Positions 45,301 to 56,034 of a stretch of DNA of 64,000 bases are shown in pieces. The stretch is from Trametopsis cervina. Taxonomy: Eukaryota > Basidiomycota > Agaricomycetes > Polyporales > Irpicaceae. Each line of letters opens with the position of its first letter. Positions within the stretch are counted from its first letter, which is position 1. The stretch is from contig MU278363.1 in the NCBI GenBank assembly GCA_022385755.1, positions 2,661 through 66,660 of the forward strand, in the 5' to 3' direction. Made by a program: the position numbers and the translations under genes. The notes beneath the pieces are model-generated. The model saw nothing but the letters and a program-made list of their open reading frames with translations, was not told the DNA's origin and did not search any database.

Positions 45301-46385
45301 TGAATGGTGCATCAATGTGCTTGTCGTGGATCCCGACGCCTCCCACATAGTCGCAATGTGCCTCGAGAAACTTGGCGAGATCAATGTCATATCCTCTCAG
45401 CTCGAGAAAATGGTGCACGCATTCGCAGCTGAAACTGCCAAGCTGTCTGACGAAGTCAAGCTCCCTGTTGCTTTGACCCTCCTACGAATATGTCAATTTG
45501 GACAAGTCTCCGCTTCCGGCATCACATCGTCATTGTACCTTGCCCACACGATCCTCCTCACACTGCCATCCCATCTCGTCAAAGCACAGACAGTAGCCTA
45601 CGAAATCAGCGCACTCCTTTACCTGTTGAGCGGCTCGCCTCACTTGATAGAGGGTGATGTACCAGACGCTTTACTAGGCATCCTAGAGTGGTTGGACGGC
45701 AGCGATGACCCAGCTGCGACTACAATACAAGGCATCAGCTCCACCACATTTTCATCCCTGTGCGATAAATTCCGGTCAATCATCTCCGTCGACAAACAAC
45801 CTTTCCTGAGTTCGTTGCAACAGCGTCTCAAGTTTCCTGCCCAAGAAGGCGTAGCCCGCTCTGCAGTGACACTTCCAGATAACGCAGAGCTTAGCATTCA
45901 CGATCTCGAGGACCTTCTCCGCCCACCTGTCACTGCCCCCTTCACTCCCGCCAAACGAGCACTCAACCAAGACGCGCTCAGCACCGTCACCATCTCTCCC
46001 CCCACGGCTGTCATCCGTTCGCCAGCCGCAACAGGGCTGACCAAAACGTATTCGAACAACGATTTCCGGCAGCTCCGCCAGACGGCGTCTGCGCGGCAAA
46101 ACACAAGCAGGCTCCCAAGCATGCATGTAGATGTAGGTAGCCTGGTTTGAATTAATGCTTTACATCCTATCCGCCCTTTAATCACTTCGTGTTCACTAAT
46201 TCTTATTTCTTCCTTTCCCTTTCCCGTGCTTGTATGTCAATCGAATACAGGATTTTGAAAACGCTGCGTCACCCACGTTACTCCCCCTGCCGATGTCGGT
46301 CCCCGTGCCGCTCGCGGGGTCAAGCACGATGCCGTTCGCTGCGGCCGCGCCTGCGTCGCTCTCGCCTGTGCTCAAGTTGTTGTAG
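42400..46385 (+). CDS. Large helical protein with Virilizer-like N-terminus (candidate m6A-writer scaffold)
   Basis: Seven exons: 42400-42542, 42598-42760, 42818-43261, 43336-43416, 43469-44053, 44111-46132, 46251-46385; about 1190 residues. Residues 1-150 resemble the Virilizer N-terminal domain: LRFSSPVRIQSISIFPTNY, EAFFLELYFNAHP and RLMVVKGPFQSVSMAIYGDV correspond to the FSSPV...RVIP, LEFFVN and LVLRGWYSTITLAIYG blocks of animal VIRMA as I remember them. The rest is a helical, probably ARM-like array with no other domain; the last exon is Pro/Ala-rich. VIRMA and yeast Vir1 (Ygl036w) scaffold the METTL3-type mRNA m6A methyltransferase. The match is by eye and limited to one domain; an unrelated helical scaffold is possible. 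Confidence 0.6.
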
Positions 46386-46576
46386 CCTCTAAGGTAAGTG
46401 TACAATTATGCAATGGTGGATGTAAGATGTACGGATACGGATACACGGAGGAGGAGAGAGGGGGAGACCCATTGTATGTCAAGAGTAAGGTATTGTCTGT
46501 AGCGCTAACCGCACGATGTAGTTTTTTCTCGCTTCTGTGTAGCCAAGAACAGTGTATGTACAATGTAACAACAGTA

Positions 46577-48750
46577 TCAGTATTGCTGTCGTGTCCTCCT
46601 GCGAAGATGTGATGGGTGAATGTCAGGGTATTGGGGGACGATGTCGTCCCTGGAACGGAAATATCTGTCCATGTCGGAAGCGTCGAACTCGGACATTGGA
46701 GGGGCGGGAGATTCGGGTCGGGAGGCTTCTGTCGAAAGATTGCCTGGTGTTTTCGACGAGGGGTTGCCACCCAAGTAGAATGTGCGCTTTCGCCTCGCTT
46801 TTACTGGATGGCGCTCCCCGCCACTGCCAGCGCCAGAAGGTATGTCTCTTGGTGGTCCACTGCGAACGGTGAAGTGCTCCAGGGTCCTGACATAAGGAGA
46901 TAGTGTATGGTTCGAATTACTGAGCATCGAGAGTCTTGATGCCGAGCTGACGCCAGGCTTAAGGACGATCTTCGATTCGTGTTCAGAGAGCGACATGGGA
47001 TCGGGGGGTGAGCCGAATCGGTCAAAGGAGTTGAAAGATGAGAAAGAGGAACGGCGAGGTCGGTTGATTTGGATACCTTCTTCATCTGTCGACGGTCCAG
47101 AAGGTGTTGGGACGGAGTGTGTGGCTTCGGTTGAGACGGAGTTTCGTGTACGGATGCTGGATGGGCTGCCCATACGGCGCGGTATGGGCTCCTGGAGTTC
47201 AGGGATGACGGGAGGGGGATAGTGAGAATCGAGTTCACTTTGTGCGTAATATGGCTGTCTGTAATCCTCATGAGCTGCACCATCCCACATGGGTGTCGTG
47301 CCCGCGAAGTAAGGGTTGTATTGGCCGTTCCAAGAGTGCGGTCTGTCCGACATTGCGATAGCCGAGAAAGCGCGCGGGAAGGCAGGCATCCGGGGCGCAA
47401 ACTCTGAGTGGGTGACGAAGCTCTGAGTACGTGAGATCGACTGTGGTCTGGAAGATGCTCGTGAAGGTGCGCGCGACATCGGCTGGCCTCCCGGTGACAG
47501 AACACGCGAATGCGAGTGTACGACTCGCGGTCGCGTAATTGTACCGCCGCCGACGGCAGGGACCGTTTCGTATTCCTGCACATCCCCCTGTTCTGACACC
47601 GAAGGCATGGAATAGGAGTCCTGCGGTATCAGATCCTCCCAATTCGAAGCGTCGAAAGACCGAGCATCTTCCTCGTCCACATCGTCCGCATCGCTCCTTT
47701 CTTCTGCAAGATCTGCGAGACCCCTGCTCGGCGCAAATAGAGTTCGGAACGTGCCAAAGACGCTCTTCTTCGGAAGTCCTTCCGGGCGCAAGCCGTATGT
47801 GGGATCAAAGTGTTCATCATCCGGAAAGGCATGGTCGTCGTGTGGCAGAGGAGGAGGGGCAGGCGTCGAGACGGAAGGGGCCGGCTTGCGGCCCATGCTG
47901 GAGGCAGAGAAACCACTGTTGGATCGCGAACGGCCTCGTATGGACGGTATGGGGGCAGAGGGAGTGAGAGCGGGCTGTATGCCCACTGTGGCGAGACGGA
48001 GGCCTGAGCCATAAGGAGGGACACCGGAATCAGACACGGCAAAGCTTCGTGGACGTGCAGGAGGCGGGGGTCGCTTGTTGAGATAAGGGGCTTCAACCTT
48101 AGTCTTGACCCATCGTTGACTCAGGCGATGTATGATCCCAGGGAGGTCCTCCTTGAACATCTGCCGCAGCTGGCCCTCTATCTCCCGCTGTATAAACTTC
48201 TGTATGACGGCGATAGAGTCGAAAGTGCTGTTGATATCGACATTCTGCAGAGGGTCGGTCTTGAAGACGAGCGTGATGCCCTTTGTCTTAGACACGACCA
48301 GGACGACGTAAGAATTCAGCTTGAAGTGTGAGAGGCGGAGGAGCATCGGCACGACGAGCGGGTGCTTCGCCGCCAACATCCCTCGCGACCCGGCCATCAT
48401 ATGTATGTCAGGTTGTTTATGGTTCAGAGGGTTCGCCTACAAGCGCATCAAAAGAATGTCACAGACCTCGCCAACCACCGCAAACGCACCTGAACCTTCG
48501 TGCGCAACACAATGTGCGCATCCCCCTCGTAGGTCAAACGAAAAATGCCGCGGAACTGGTCCATCGTCATCTCTCCGATATCCCTAATCTCAAGCTCAGG
48601 CGGTTGGGTGCCCATCTCGAGCTCAACGACCTCAATCTTATCTGCTATGACGGGCGGCTTGTTGCCCTTGTTGAGCGCGGCGTCGAGCATCTGGATGGCA
48701 TCGGCGTGAAACTGGTCGGAAAAGCGCGGCCATTTGAACGTGAAGGACAT
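46577..48750 (-). CDS. MDM34: Mdm34, ERMES subunit of ER-mitochondria contacts
   Basis: Two exons, 48750-48490 and 48436-46577, encode about 706 residues. The SMP domain starts at residue 1 (MSFTFKWPRFSDQFHADAI) and continues through PPVIADKIEVVELEMGTQPP, MTMDQFRGIFRLTYEGDAHI, ANPLNHKQPDIHMM, NSYVVLVVSKTKGITLVFKT and NVDINSTFDSIAVIQKFIQR. The remaining two thirds are Ser/Pro-rich and disordered. Mdm34 sits on the mitochondrial outer membrane and with Mmm1, Mdm10 and Mdm12 transfers phospholipids between ER and mitochondria. The domain is complete and start and splice are unambiguous. Confidence 0.95.
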
Positions 48751-49216
48751 CTGCTGGTGCTGGGCGTCGTCGGACGGCGAGGGTGCTTCATCCGGAGACG
48801 ACGAGCACGGCGGAGGGCGGGGGAGGAGGAAGAGAGGTAGTCATGGACGTCACTGGCTTCGAAAAGTTGTACCCAGCCCATTTTCGCGGCAGCGCTTGCG
48901 CATGCGACCGGCTCGCCTGGGACCGCTCAAGGCCGCACACTGCAACAATCTGGGTTGCTCTCGGGCATGCTCTGCGCCACGAGTTACAGCACTGCACTGC
49001 GAGGAGAGCTGATACGCGGGGTTCATCGATTGTGTTTGCATAAGAGTGAGCGAGAGAGATGTTACAAATGGGTGTGTGCAGATGGAATAGCAGATCGAGG
49101 CACTAAGAGTATAGATACAACCAATGGGCCCAAAAATGCGAAAAATATAACACTATCTAAATGAGTGACGTGAAAGGTTCATTCAAGAGGTCCCGACGAA
49201 CTATCCGAGACTACGA
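48751..49216. other. Spacer between MDM34 start and the septation-protein stop
   Basis: 466 bp in tandem (both genes minus). It should hold the MDM34 promoter and the 3' UTR of the upstream gene. No coding evidence. Confidence 0.45.
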
Positions 49217-52057
49217 TCATTTCTTGACCCTAAGCTGGTTGCGTAGATTCGAATTCTCGGTCTGGACAGAGTTGAGCTCCTCCAGCAGCGCCATCTGCTG
49301 GGTCTGCTGCGACAGCTGCGTTGACTCGAGCTCGTCTTTGACCTTCGCTAGCGATGCCTTGTATTCGGACAGCTGGTTCTCAAGTTGCCTCCGCACGGAG
49401 TCCGTGTCGGAGGCCGCCTCGTTGGCCATAGCCAGCGCTTTGGCGCTCAATGTCGCATTCGCTTCCGTGAGCTGAGCACAGGTCTCAGCCTGCTCCGCCG
49501 CCTGCATCTCGAGCTCCTGCTTCTCCGTTTGCAATCGGTCCATGCTCTCCTGCAAGGAATATAGCTCATCTTGCCTAGATACCCGACATTGTCAGCCCCC
49601 ATCTCAAAACAAACTCGCCACAAAAGCACGTACAACTGCGTCTGCTGCTTGATGAGCCCCAGATTGCGCTCCTCGAGCGTGTTCACCTGCTTCTGATACG
49701 TCTCGAGCGCAAAGTTACTGTCCTGCGCGAGCTTCTGTGCCCGCTCCGCGTTCTTCTTCAGCAGATCGTGCGCCTGAGCGAACCGGATGAGCCGTTCCAC
49801 GAGTGCACGGTCGTCCGCAATGAGCGCCTGCACGCGGTCGACGAACGCTTCGATCGAGAACGACCCGCCGCCGATATTCCCGCTCAGCGCGTACCCCTTC
49901 GGGTCGTACAGATTCTTCAGCGAGCGCACGTCCATCTCGGATAACGATGCGCCCAGACCGCGGGGAGACATTGGCGTGCCCGTTGGTGAACCTGTGCGGA
50001 AGCTGCGGTTCCCGAGCTTGCTCGCGCGGGCTTCGGCAGAGGGAAGGATGGCCCAGACGGGCTGGAGCTGAGCGATGAGGTTACCCACATCGCCTGAGTA
50101 TTCTACCCGCGGCCCCGACGCTGAGACGGCGGCCAGTGCTGCGGCGGAAGCTGCTTCCTGAGCCTGCGAAAAAGCACTTAATAGACATCAGGATATATTA
50201 CATAGAAACGTACCTGAAGCTGGATCTGCAGTTCCTGGACACTAGCCTTGGCATCGTCGCGCTCTTGACGGAGTTGTTCCAGTTGCGCCGCGAGGGCACC
50301 ATGCTTATCGGAGGTGGCACGGAGATCCGACTCGTACTGCGCCTTCATGCCTGACCAGTCATCCTGTGCCTGGGACTGCCCATCAAGTTGCGAGTGCAGG
50401 CTGTCCAGATGTGTACCGAGGGAAGCGACCAGGAGAGATGGCGAGCGCTGCGCGGGATCAAACTGGACACCATGGGATTGCAGCACAGATGTCAGCTCTT
50501 CCAGGTGCCCATCGAGTTGTCCCTTTTCCATATTCCGGCTGGCTCTGTCAGACTCCAACACCCTTCTCATCTCCTGTATCTCCTGCTCCTTTCTCCCCAA
50601 CTCAACCGCATGTGCAGCTGTGGCCGCGGCCAACGCAGCCTCCACCGCCGTCCTCCCCCCACTTTCCGCTTCCAGCGCCTCCACCTTTCTCTTCAGCTCC
50701 TCCACCTGCTGCCGTCTCTCCTCTAGCTCGACCCTTTGACCAAGCCACACGTCCCTCTCTTCCTCTAACGCCCTCATCTGTGTCTGCACCTCCTCCAACT
50801 GCATACGCTCCGCCTCAAGCTGCCGCACCTCGTCCTGCGCGCCCTGCAGCTCCATGCCCAGCGTCGTCTCCACCTCCTCCTTCTCCATGCGCACCAAGGA
50901 CAGCTCCTGCTCCATCTCCGTCTGCTTCGTCGTCGCCGCCTCCAGTGCCGCCGTCAGCTGTTGCAGTTTCTCCTCCATCTCTGCGAGGCCGGCAGCTGCA
51001 GCCGCGTCCACCACCGCTTGCGGTATGCGCGGGCTGTTCGGTATGACGGCATCCGCGTGCCCCGCAAACAGGTGCGCGCCGTCGAATCGGCCCTTAGACG
51101 ATGCGGTCTGTATGCTCGTGACCGAGGAAGCCGTTACGGGGCTCATCTGCGAGCTTCGGTTAGGCGTGCTGGATCCGGACGTCGTCGCCTCGTCCGACGG
51201 GTTGCTTGTCTTCTCGAGGTGGCGCACGGAGTGGCTGAGCACGCCGGCGCGGTGCTCGAGCAGCTTGCGCGTCACCTCGTTCGCGCGCTCCGACACCCGC
51301 CACAAGTCCTTCTGTGCGGCGTCGACCTTGCGGTTCGCGGCGTCGAGCTGCTCTGAGGACTGCTTGGTCACGTTTTTGTAGGCTGCGTTTGCTTTTGAGA
51401 GCGAGAGCGCGGCGTCGCGGATCTTTGTCTCCAGAACGAGCTTCTTGTTCATGGCTACTAGGCGCGCCGATAATACTTGTTGCTCCTATGTGATGCATAC
51501 AAAATATTGATATGCGTGTGCGTGTAGAGAACGCTAAGATGACGCACCTTCTTCAGCTCTTCGACTTCCTCTGCACTCAAGATATCAAAGCCTCTGCTAT
51601 CCACAATAGCCTCGCTAGCCAACAGACTCATGAGCAGATCGTCGCGGATATTGAGCATCTGGGACGATCGTTTCGATTCTGCTCCTGCGGACTTGCGGGA
51701 TAGTTGGGATACGCGGGAGGGCAGGGGAGGCATCCTAGGAGATGACGGACCCGCACCAGGGGATTGCGGTGCAGAGCCGTTCCGTGAAAGATGTCCGTTC
51801 GAGGACCGGCTGCTCGAGAATGATGAGTTTCCTGGTTCGTCATCAGGCGGGAGAGAGGGCTTCTTGTCTTTGCGGAAAGAGAGGGCTGCTGTCACTTGAG
51901 GTGGGCTATCGAAAGAGCCTCGAGGGGATTCGGCAGGCGGAGAGGATGGAGGCCATGATGGCTTAGCCGAAAAGACAAGTGGGGTGGTAGCGGATTGGGG
52001 TGTTGAAGGCTCAGGAGTGCTGCTTCCCCCGGCGAGAAATCGTCGTACGCCGTTCAT
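49217..52057 (-). CDS. Coiled-coil protein of the 'up-regulated during septation' family
   Basis: Four exons: 52057-51548, 51485-50214, 50163-49634, 49574-49217; about 889 residues. After a Ser/Pro-rich N-terminus comes the family domain (from about residue 133): LNIRDDLLMSLLASEAIVDS, FDILSAEEVEELKKEQQVLS, then KKLVLETKIRDAALSLSKAN. Long coiled coils with heptad-like Glu/Leu/Arg runs fill residues 290-520 and 670-889. The domain was named from a filamentous-fungal gene induced at septation; a role in hyphal septa or polarity is an inference from the name. No membrane segments. Confidence 0.8.
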
Positions 52058-53647
52058 AGCGAGTATAATGAGGGCAGTAGTGCGTTAGAATATGTGGGGT
52101 ATCGTGTTCTGAGGTATCGGGTAAGAACCTATGGCTAGGTGGCAGAAGAGCAGCCAGCTGCGAGTTGAATCGAACGGGATGATAGCCGCGACAGTGGTCG
52201 ATCTAGTGCAAGGAGGATTCGGGTGGCCGTAGCGAAAGGTCCCTCGTCAGATATCGCAGCGTTGCCAGAAACAGTGTGAGGACCGCAGGAATGAGTGCAA
52301 GTCGTGGAGGGGCTACAGCGACATCGCGGTCAGGAATAAACTTGTCGTTGAAGCTCTCCGATCAGTGTAGTTCCAAATTTGGGCATGTTCGCATCAATCG
52401 CGCTGTACGCCCTGACACCGCTCATCAGACATGCTGTGGTTGTAACGGTAGTTACGTGAAGGATCGACCCAAAATATGTGATACGTTGCTGACAACACGG
52501 CTTTGCGTATATCTTACAAGCAGGTCAGTCTGTCACCAAGAGACGTGTTACATGTTTTGTTACCAGGTTTCGGACTCTGTCAGTGAAATTTGTAAAGCAC
52601 AACCTCTTCATTTTGGGTTGAAATTTGAGCTCGTGATAGTAAAATACGGCGCGACTAGAAGTCAAATAGCACTCATGAGGGCAGGTCTCCTTGAGAGAAT
52701 GGCTCCGTTAGGTAGGCAGCATTGTGGCGTGGATAATGCCGAACGAAGCCACGTGACTTGTTTGAGCGTAATGAACTTCACGCGCTCTTCACGCCCGCCA
52801 CTTCTAGCCAGGTTTTGGTTTTGCCACACATTCCAGTCTTGTAAATGCATTGTCTTGTACTTATGCTCTACGCAATATCTATGCAATGCCACTGAGCTGC
52901 TTAGGCAGATAGCTCACGCGCCAAGAATAGAAAACGACTCGGTAACCGGCCTCTTAATTGTGCTAATAGCATGTCGTCACCGCTAGTCGCACTAGGCCAC
53001 CAGGCACGCACAGACTGTGAGTGTAAGGGGTCCCTTGAGCGGATCACGCGAGTGGCAAACTGTGTATACCGTGTAGAGGTGCGTTCGGGGTGTCTCTACT
53101 GTTCTGCGGACTTGGTACTGACTCACCGACGCTTGCTACACTGTCTGCTCTTTCCCCTCGGTGCGTACGCGTCCCCAGCGGAAGCATATCGCGAGTGGCA
53201 CTGTTGATTTTTGACTCCGAGAGTTTTTGACATTCCAAAGACTGTGCAACGTGTGCAGTGGCCGCCGTGCTCGACCCTGCCGCCATCTACGGGCGCTGTC
53301 CAAAAGCATTATCTCGATCTATCTCATCAAGTGATAGACGCGCGCCTCCTGCCTAATCCGGGCATGACGCACCGAGGCGGCGGGGCTTTGGATACTCTAG
53401 TGCATCAAATTCAGTAAGTTAGCAATGGCCTCCCGCATTCCTTTTGACAAGCGCCTCTTTTCCTTTTGGACCTACTAACCTCAAAGGATAGACCATGTTT
53501 CTAGACGGACGCTTTTTGACTTTTTCTCTTTTGACAACACGAGGTCAATGGCCGCCATGAAGGCCGCTCGGATACTTAAGGAGCGGGCTGAGGCAACCGA
53601 TATGTCCACCACTCACATAACATCTCTCGCCTCACCGCACATAACAA
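52058..53647. other. 1.6-kb spacer without recognisable gene
   Basis: The longest plus-strand frame, 52276-52986 (about 236 codons), is Cys-, Ser- and His-rich with no domain and no splice structure; I treat it as a chance frame. From 53205 to 53535 the pentamer TTGAC preceded by a T-run occurs five times (near 53209, 53223, 53442, 53511, 53525), upstream of the zinc-finger gene. Otherwise I see nothing. Confidence 0.45.
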
Positions 53648-55374
53648 ATGCCTGCTATACGCAACATAAGAGCCACGGCCAGGCTTAACCCTGTTGGTAC
53701 CAGCAACTCTGGCCAGCAGACCACGGACCCGATGACCCAAGAACTACTCAGCAGAAGAAGCACACCGAAGCTAAGTGCGGGCAAGCTCCTCCTCTGGAAA
53801 GTCAAGAAGGCATACAGCGCTGCAGGTCTGGATATCACAGACCTCACTATAAATCCACCGCTTCCTCTCAGCAAGCAGGTGAGTACAGCTTCATACCGAT
53901 ATCCCCGCCCACACTGATCATCTTTTGTTGCCACAGGAAAGGGAAGAGCAGGAGAATGAACAGCTCGAGAACGGTGTTGTGCAAGAAACTCCCGCTACGA
54001 ACAGCAACGATGCGCCGCTGGTAGCATGTCCGTCCTGTCCTCCCCCAAAAGAGCGCATGTCCAAAGGTGCGCGGGGAAAGGCGTCACTAGAGGAGAGTAC
54101 AGAGATGTACTGCATGAGAGGCACCGCGAAGGGCGTCTTGCGGCATATCTCCACGAAGACTCACTTAGAACACGTCGCCCGCAGGACGGGGATCAACACC
54201 GACCCCATCTGGAAATCCTTCCCTCAATGTCCCTTGTGCAAGAAGTGAGTCCAGACGTCATCTTACCTCTAACGTTCCCGACATTAATTCCCGTTGCAGA
54301 CACTTCCCGCGACCAGATGGGTATAACAAGCACAGGAAGCAGTGCGAGAAAGAGAACCGCTTACAGACACCATCTATCTATGAGGCGACGCCCGAGCCTG
54401 TACCCTCCCGGTCGAGGGAGCAGACTCCAGAAGAACCAGCCGAGTTCACAGTGCCGTCTCAGCCGAGGAAAGGCAAGGAACGCGCCATCGAGGAAGAGCT
54501 CCCCGAAGGCATGAAGCTGGTGGTTTATGAGGCAGACGAAGATCCTATTCCCGAGTCCTTCACCTCGGACCCAGCCCTGTGGCCGGCCCTCGCGGGTCCT
54601 TCTACATCCTTCGCCGGCCCCTCTTCATCCTCTGCAGGTCCCTCGAACTATACCTCCCCCTTACTCGCCAGCTCTTCTTCTACATCCTTCGCTGGTCCCT
54701 CCTCATCCTCTGCAGGCCCCTCGAACTATATCTCCCCCTTGCTCGCCAACTCATCCTTCCCACCCACTGACTATCTCGGCATCCCCGAAGAGCCCTGGGC
54801 CTTCGATCCGCTGTTATCGTCGTCCTCCTCGTCTTCGTCCTCGGCGGCCCCCTCGTCCTCGTCTAGCCCATTCGACCCCTTCACCCCCATCGAGGACTTC
54901 AATCTGCAATACCCCCTGGACGAAGCCGACCCAGCAACGAGCTATATCCCCTCCTACGACCAATCGCCCTACTCCTACAACAACAACATCGACAGCTACT
55001 TCCCTCCGATGCCCTACCATTCCCTCCACTACCCCACGCCTTACAAGCCGTACGCCCGTGCTGCATGGGAGCACATGTCTATGTCTATGTCGATGCCGCG
55101 CAACCCCGGCATGCAGCTCTCGCACCCCTCCTCATCCAGCGCCCCTGACTACAGCTACATGACCGACGAGGAGTTCGCAGAGTTGTTGGGCTCGACTCCG
55201 CTCTCGCGGCCGTACATCGACTCCTACGGGAACCCTCTCGCTCTGCAGGCCCAGGCGGAGCCTGTCCACTGGTCGAACTCGCCTGGCGCATCGGACTCGC
55301 TAGATTTTCCGCCGCTCGATGCTGCGGTGAACTTGGAGGCCGATCTGGACGAATTCGACGGTGTTTGGTTCTGA
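53648..55374 (+). CDS. Basidiomycete protein with single C2HC/C2H2-like zinc finger and disordered tail
   Basis: Three exons: 53648-53878, 53937-54244, 54300-55374; about 537 residues. The second and third exons join to form CPLCKKHFPRPDGYNKHRKQC (near residues 175-196), a C-X2-C...H-X3-4-C pattern resembling a degenerate C2H2 finger. An upstream LVACPSCPPPKERM pair of cysteines and a conserved-looking helical stretch (GTAKGVLRHISTKTHLEHVA) suggest a small DNA- or RNA-binding module. The C-terminal 350 residues are Ser/Pro/Tyr-rich with an internal duplication. I cannot name the family; a transcription factor role is only a guess. Confidence 0.6.
54601..54750 (+). repeat. 78-bp tandem duplication in the zinc-finger protein
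   Basis: Units begin at 54601 and 54679, each encoding about 26 residues of the type FAGPSSSSAGPSNYTSPLL. They are almost identical at the DNA level, pointing to a recent in-frame duplication in a disordered region. Confidence 0.85.
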
Positions 55375-56034
55375 ATCTGGATTGGATTGATCCATCCCTC
55401 TGTTAGTTTTCTATCTTTCGCCTCTGCTTCTCCGGGTTCTCGGTTGAATAATTCGGACACTTCCTGCATCCCCATTATTAATTCTCCTCATTTCTCATTC
55501 ATATACTTCGGAAAGCATACAAGCATCATCCATTGGCTCATTGGAACACTTCATCCTCTCCTCTACTCCATTTACATCTCATATTTATACCTTTAACATT
55601 TATATCCTCATTCTTATTCTCATTGGCGTCTCCTCATCATTCACGTTGGATTAGTATAATTTCTATCACGTTGTATTGTTAGCTCTACTTTCGCCTCTCT
55701 TAGCGTTTCTTTTGCGAACCGGTCTAATCTAATTCTGCCCAACTCGAATCTCATACCACTCGTGTGCCATGACCGCTCTGCTCGAGTCTCGACGACGGCA
55801 GGATTGTCTCAAAGGTCGACGCTTTGCACCCGATGTTGTTACGGCGGGACCGTTTACGATTCCGCATGCAACACCTCCGTCGGTCGTCGTCGTCACCGCC
55901 GTTGTCATACTCTGAGCCTTTCTTGACTGACATCGTAAAATAATATATAGGTCCGACAGGAACCAAACATGCGTATTACCACTTCCTACAATTATCCGAG
56001 CTACACCTCCCACCTGCGAGTCCTTTCCGGCGCT
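55375..56034. other. Convergent intergenic region (zinc-finger gene / BST1)
   Basis: 660 bp contain only short frames. T/C-rich sequence at 55400-55700 is consistent with a long 3' UTR of the zinc-finger gene. Confidence 0.45.

Noticed and set aside
50366..51046. 226-codon plus-strand frame over the septation coiled-coil gene
   Set aside because: It is a Pro/Ser/Ala-rich shadow of Glu/Leu/Arg-rich coiled-coil codons on the opposite strand.
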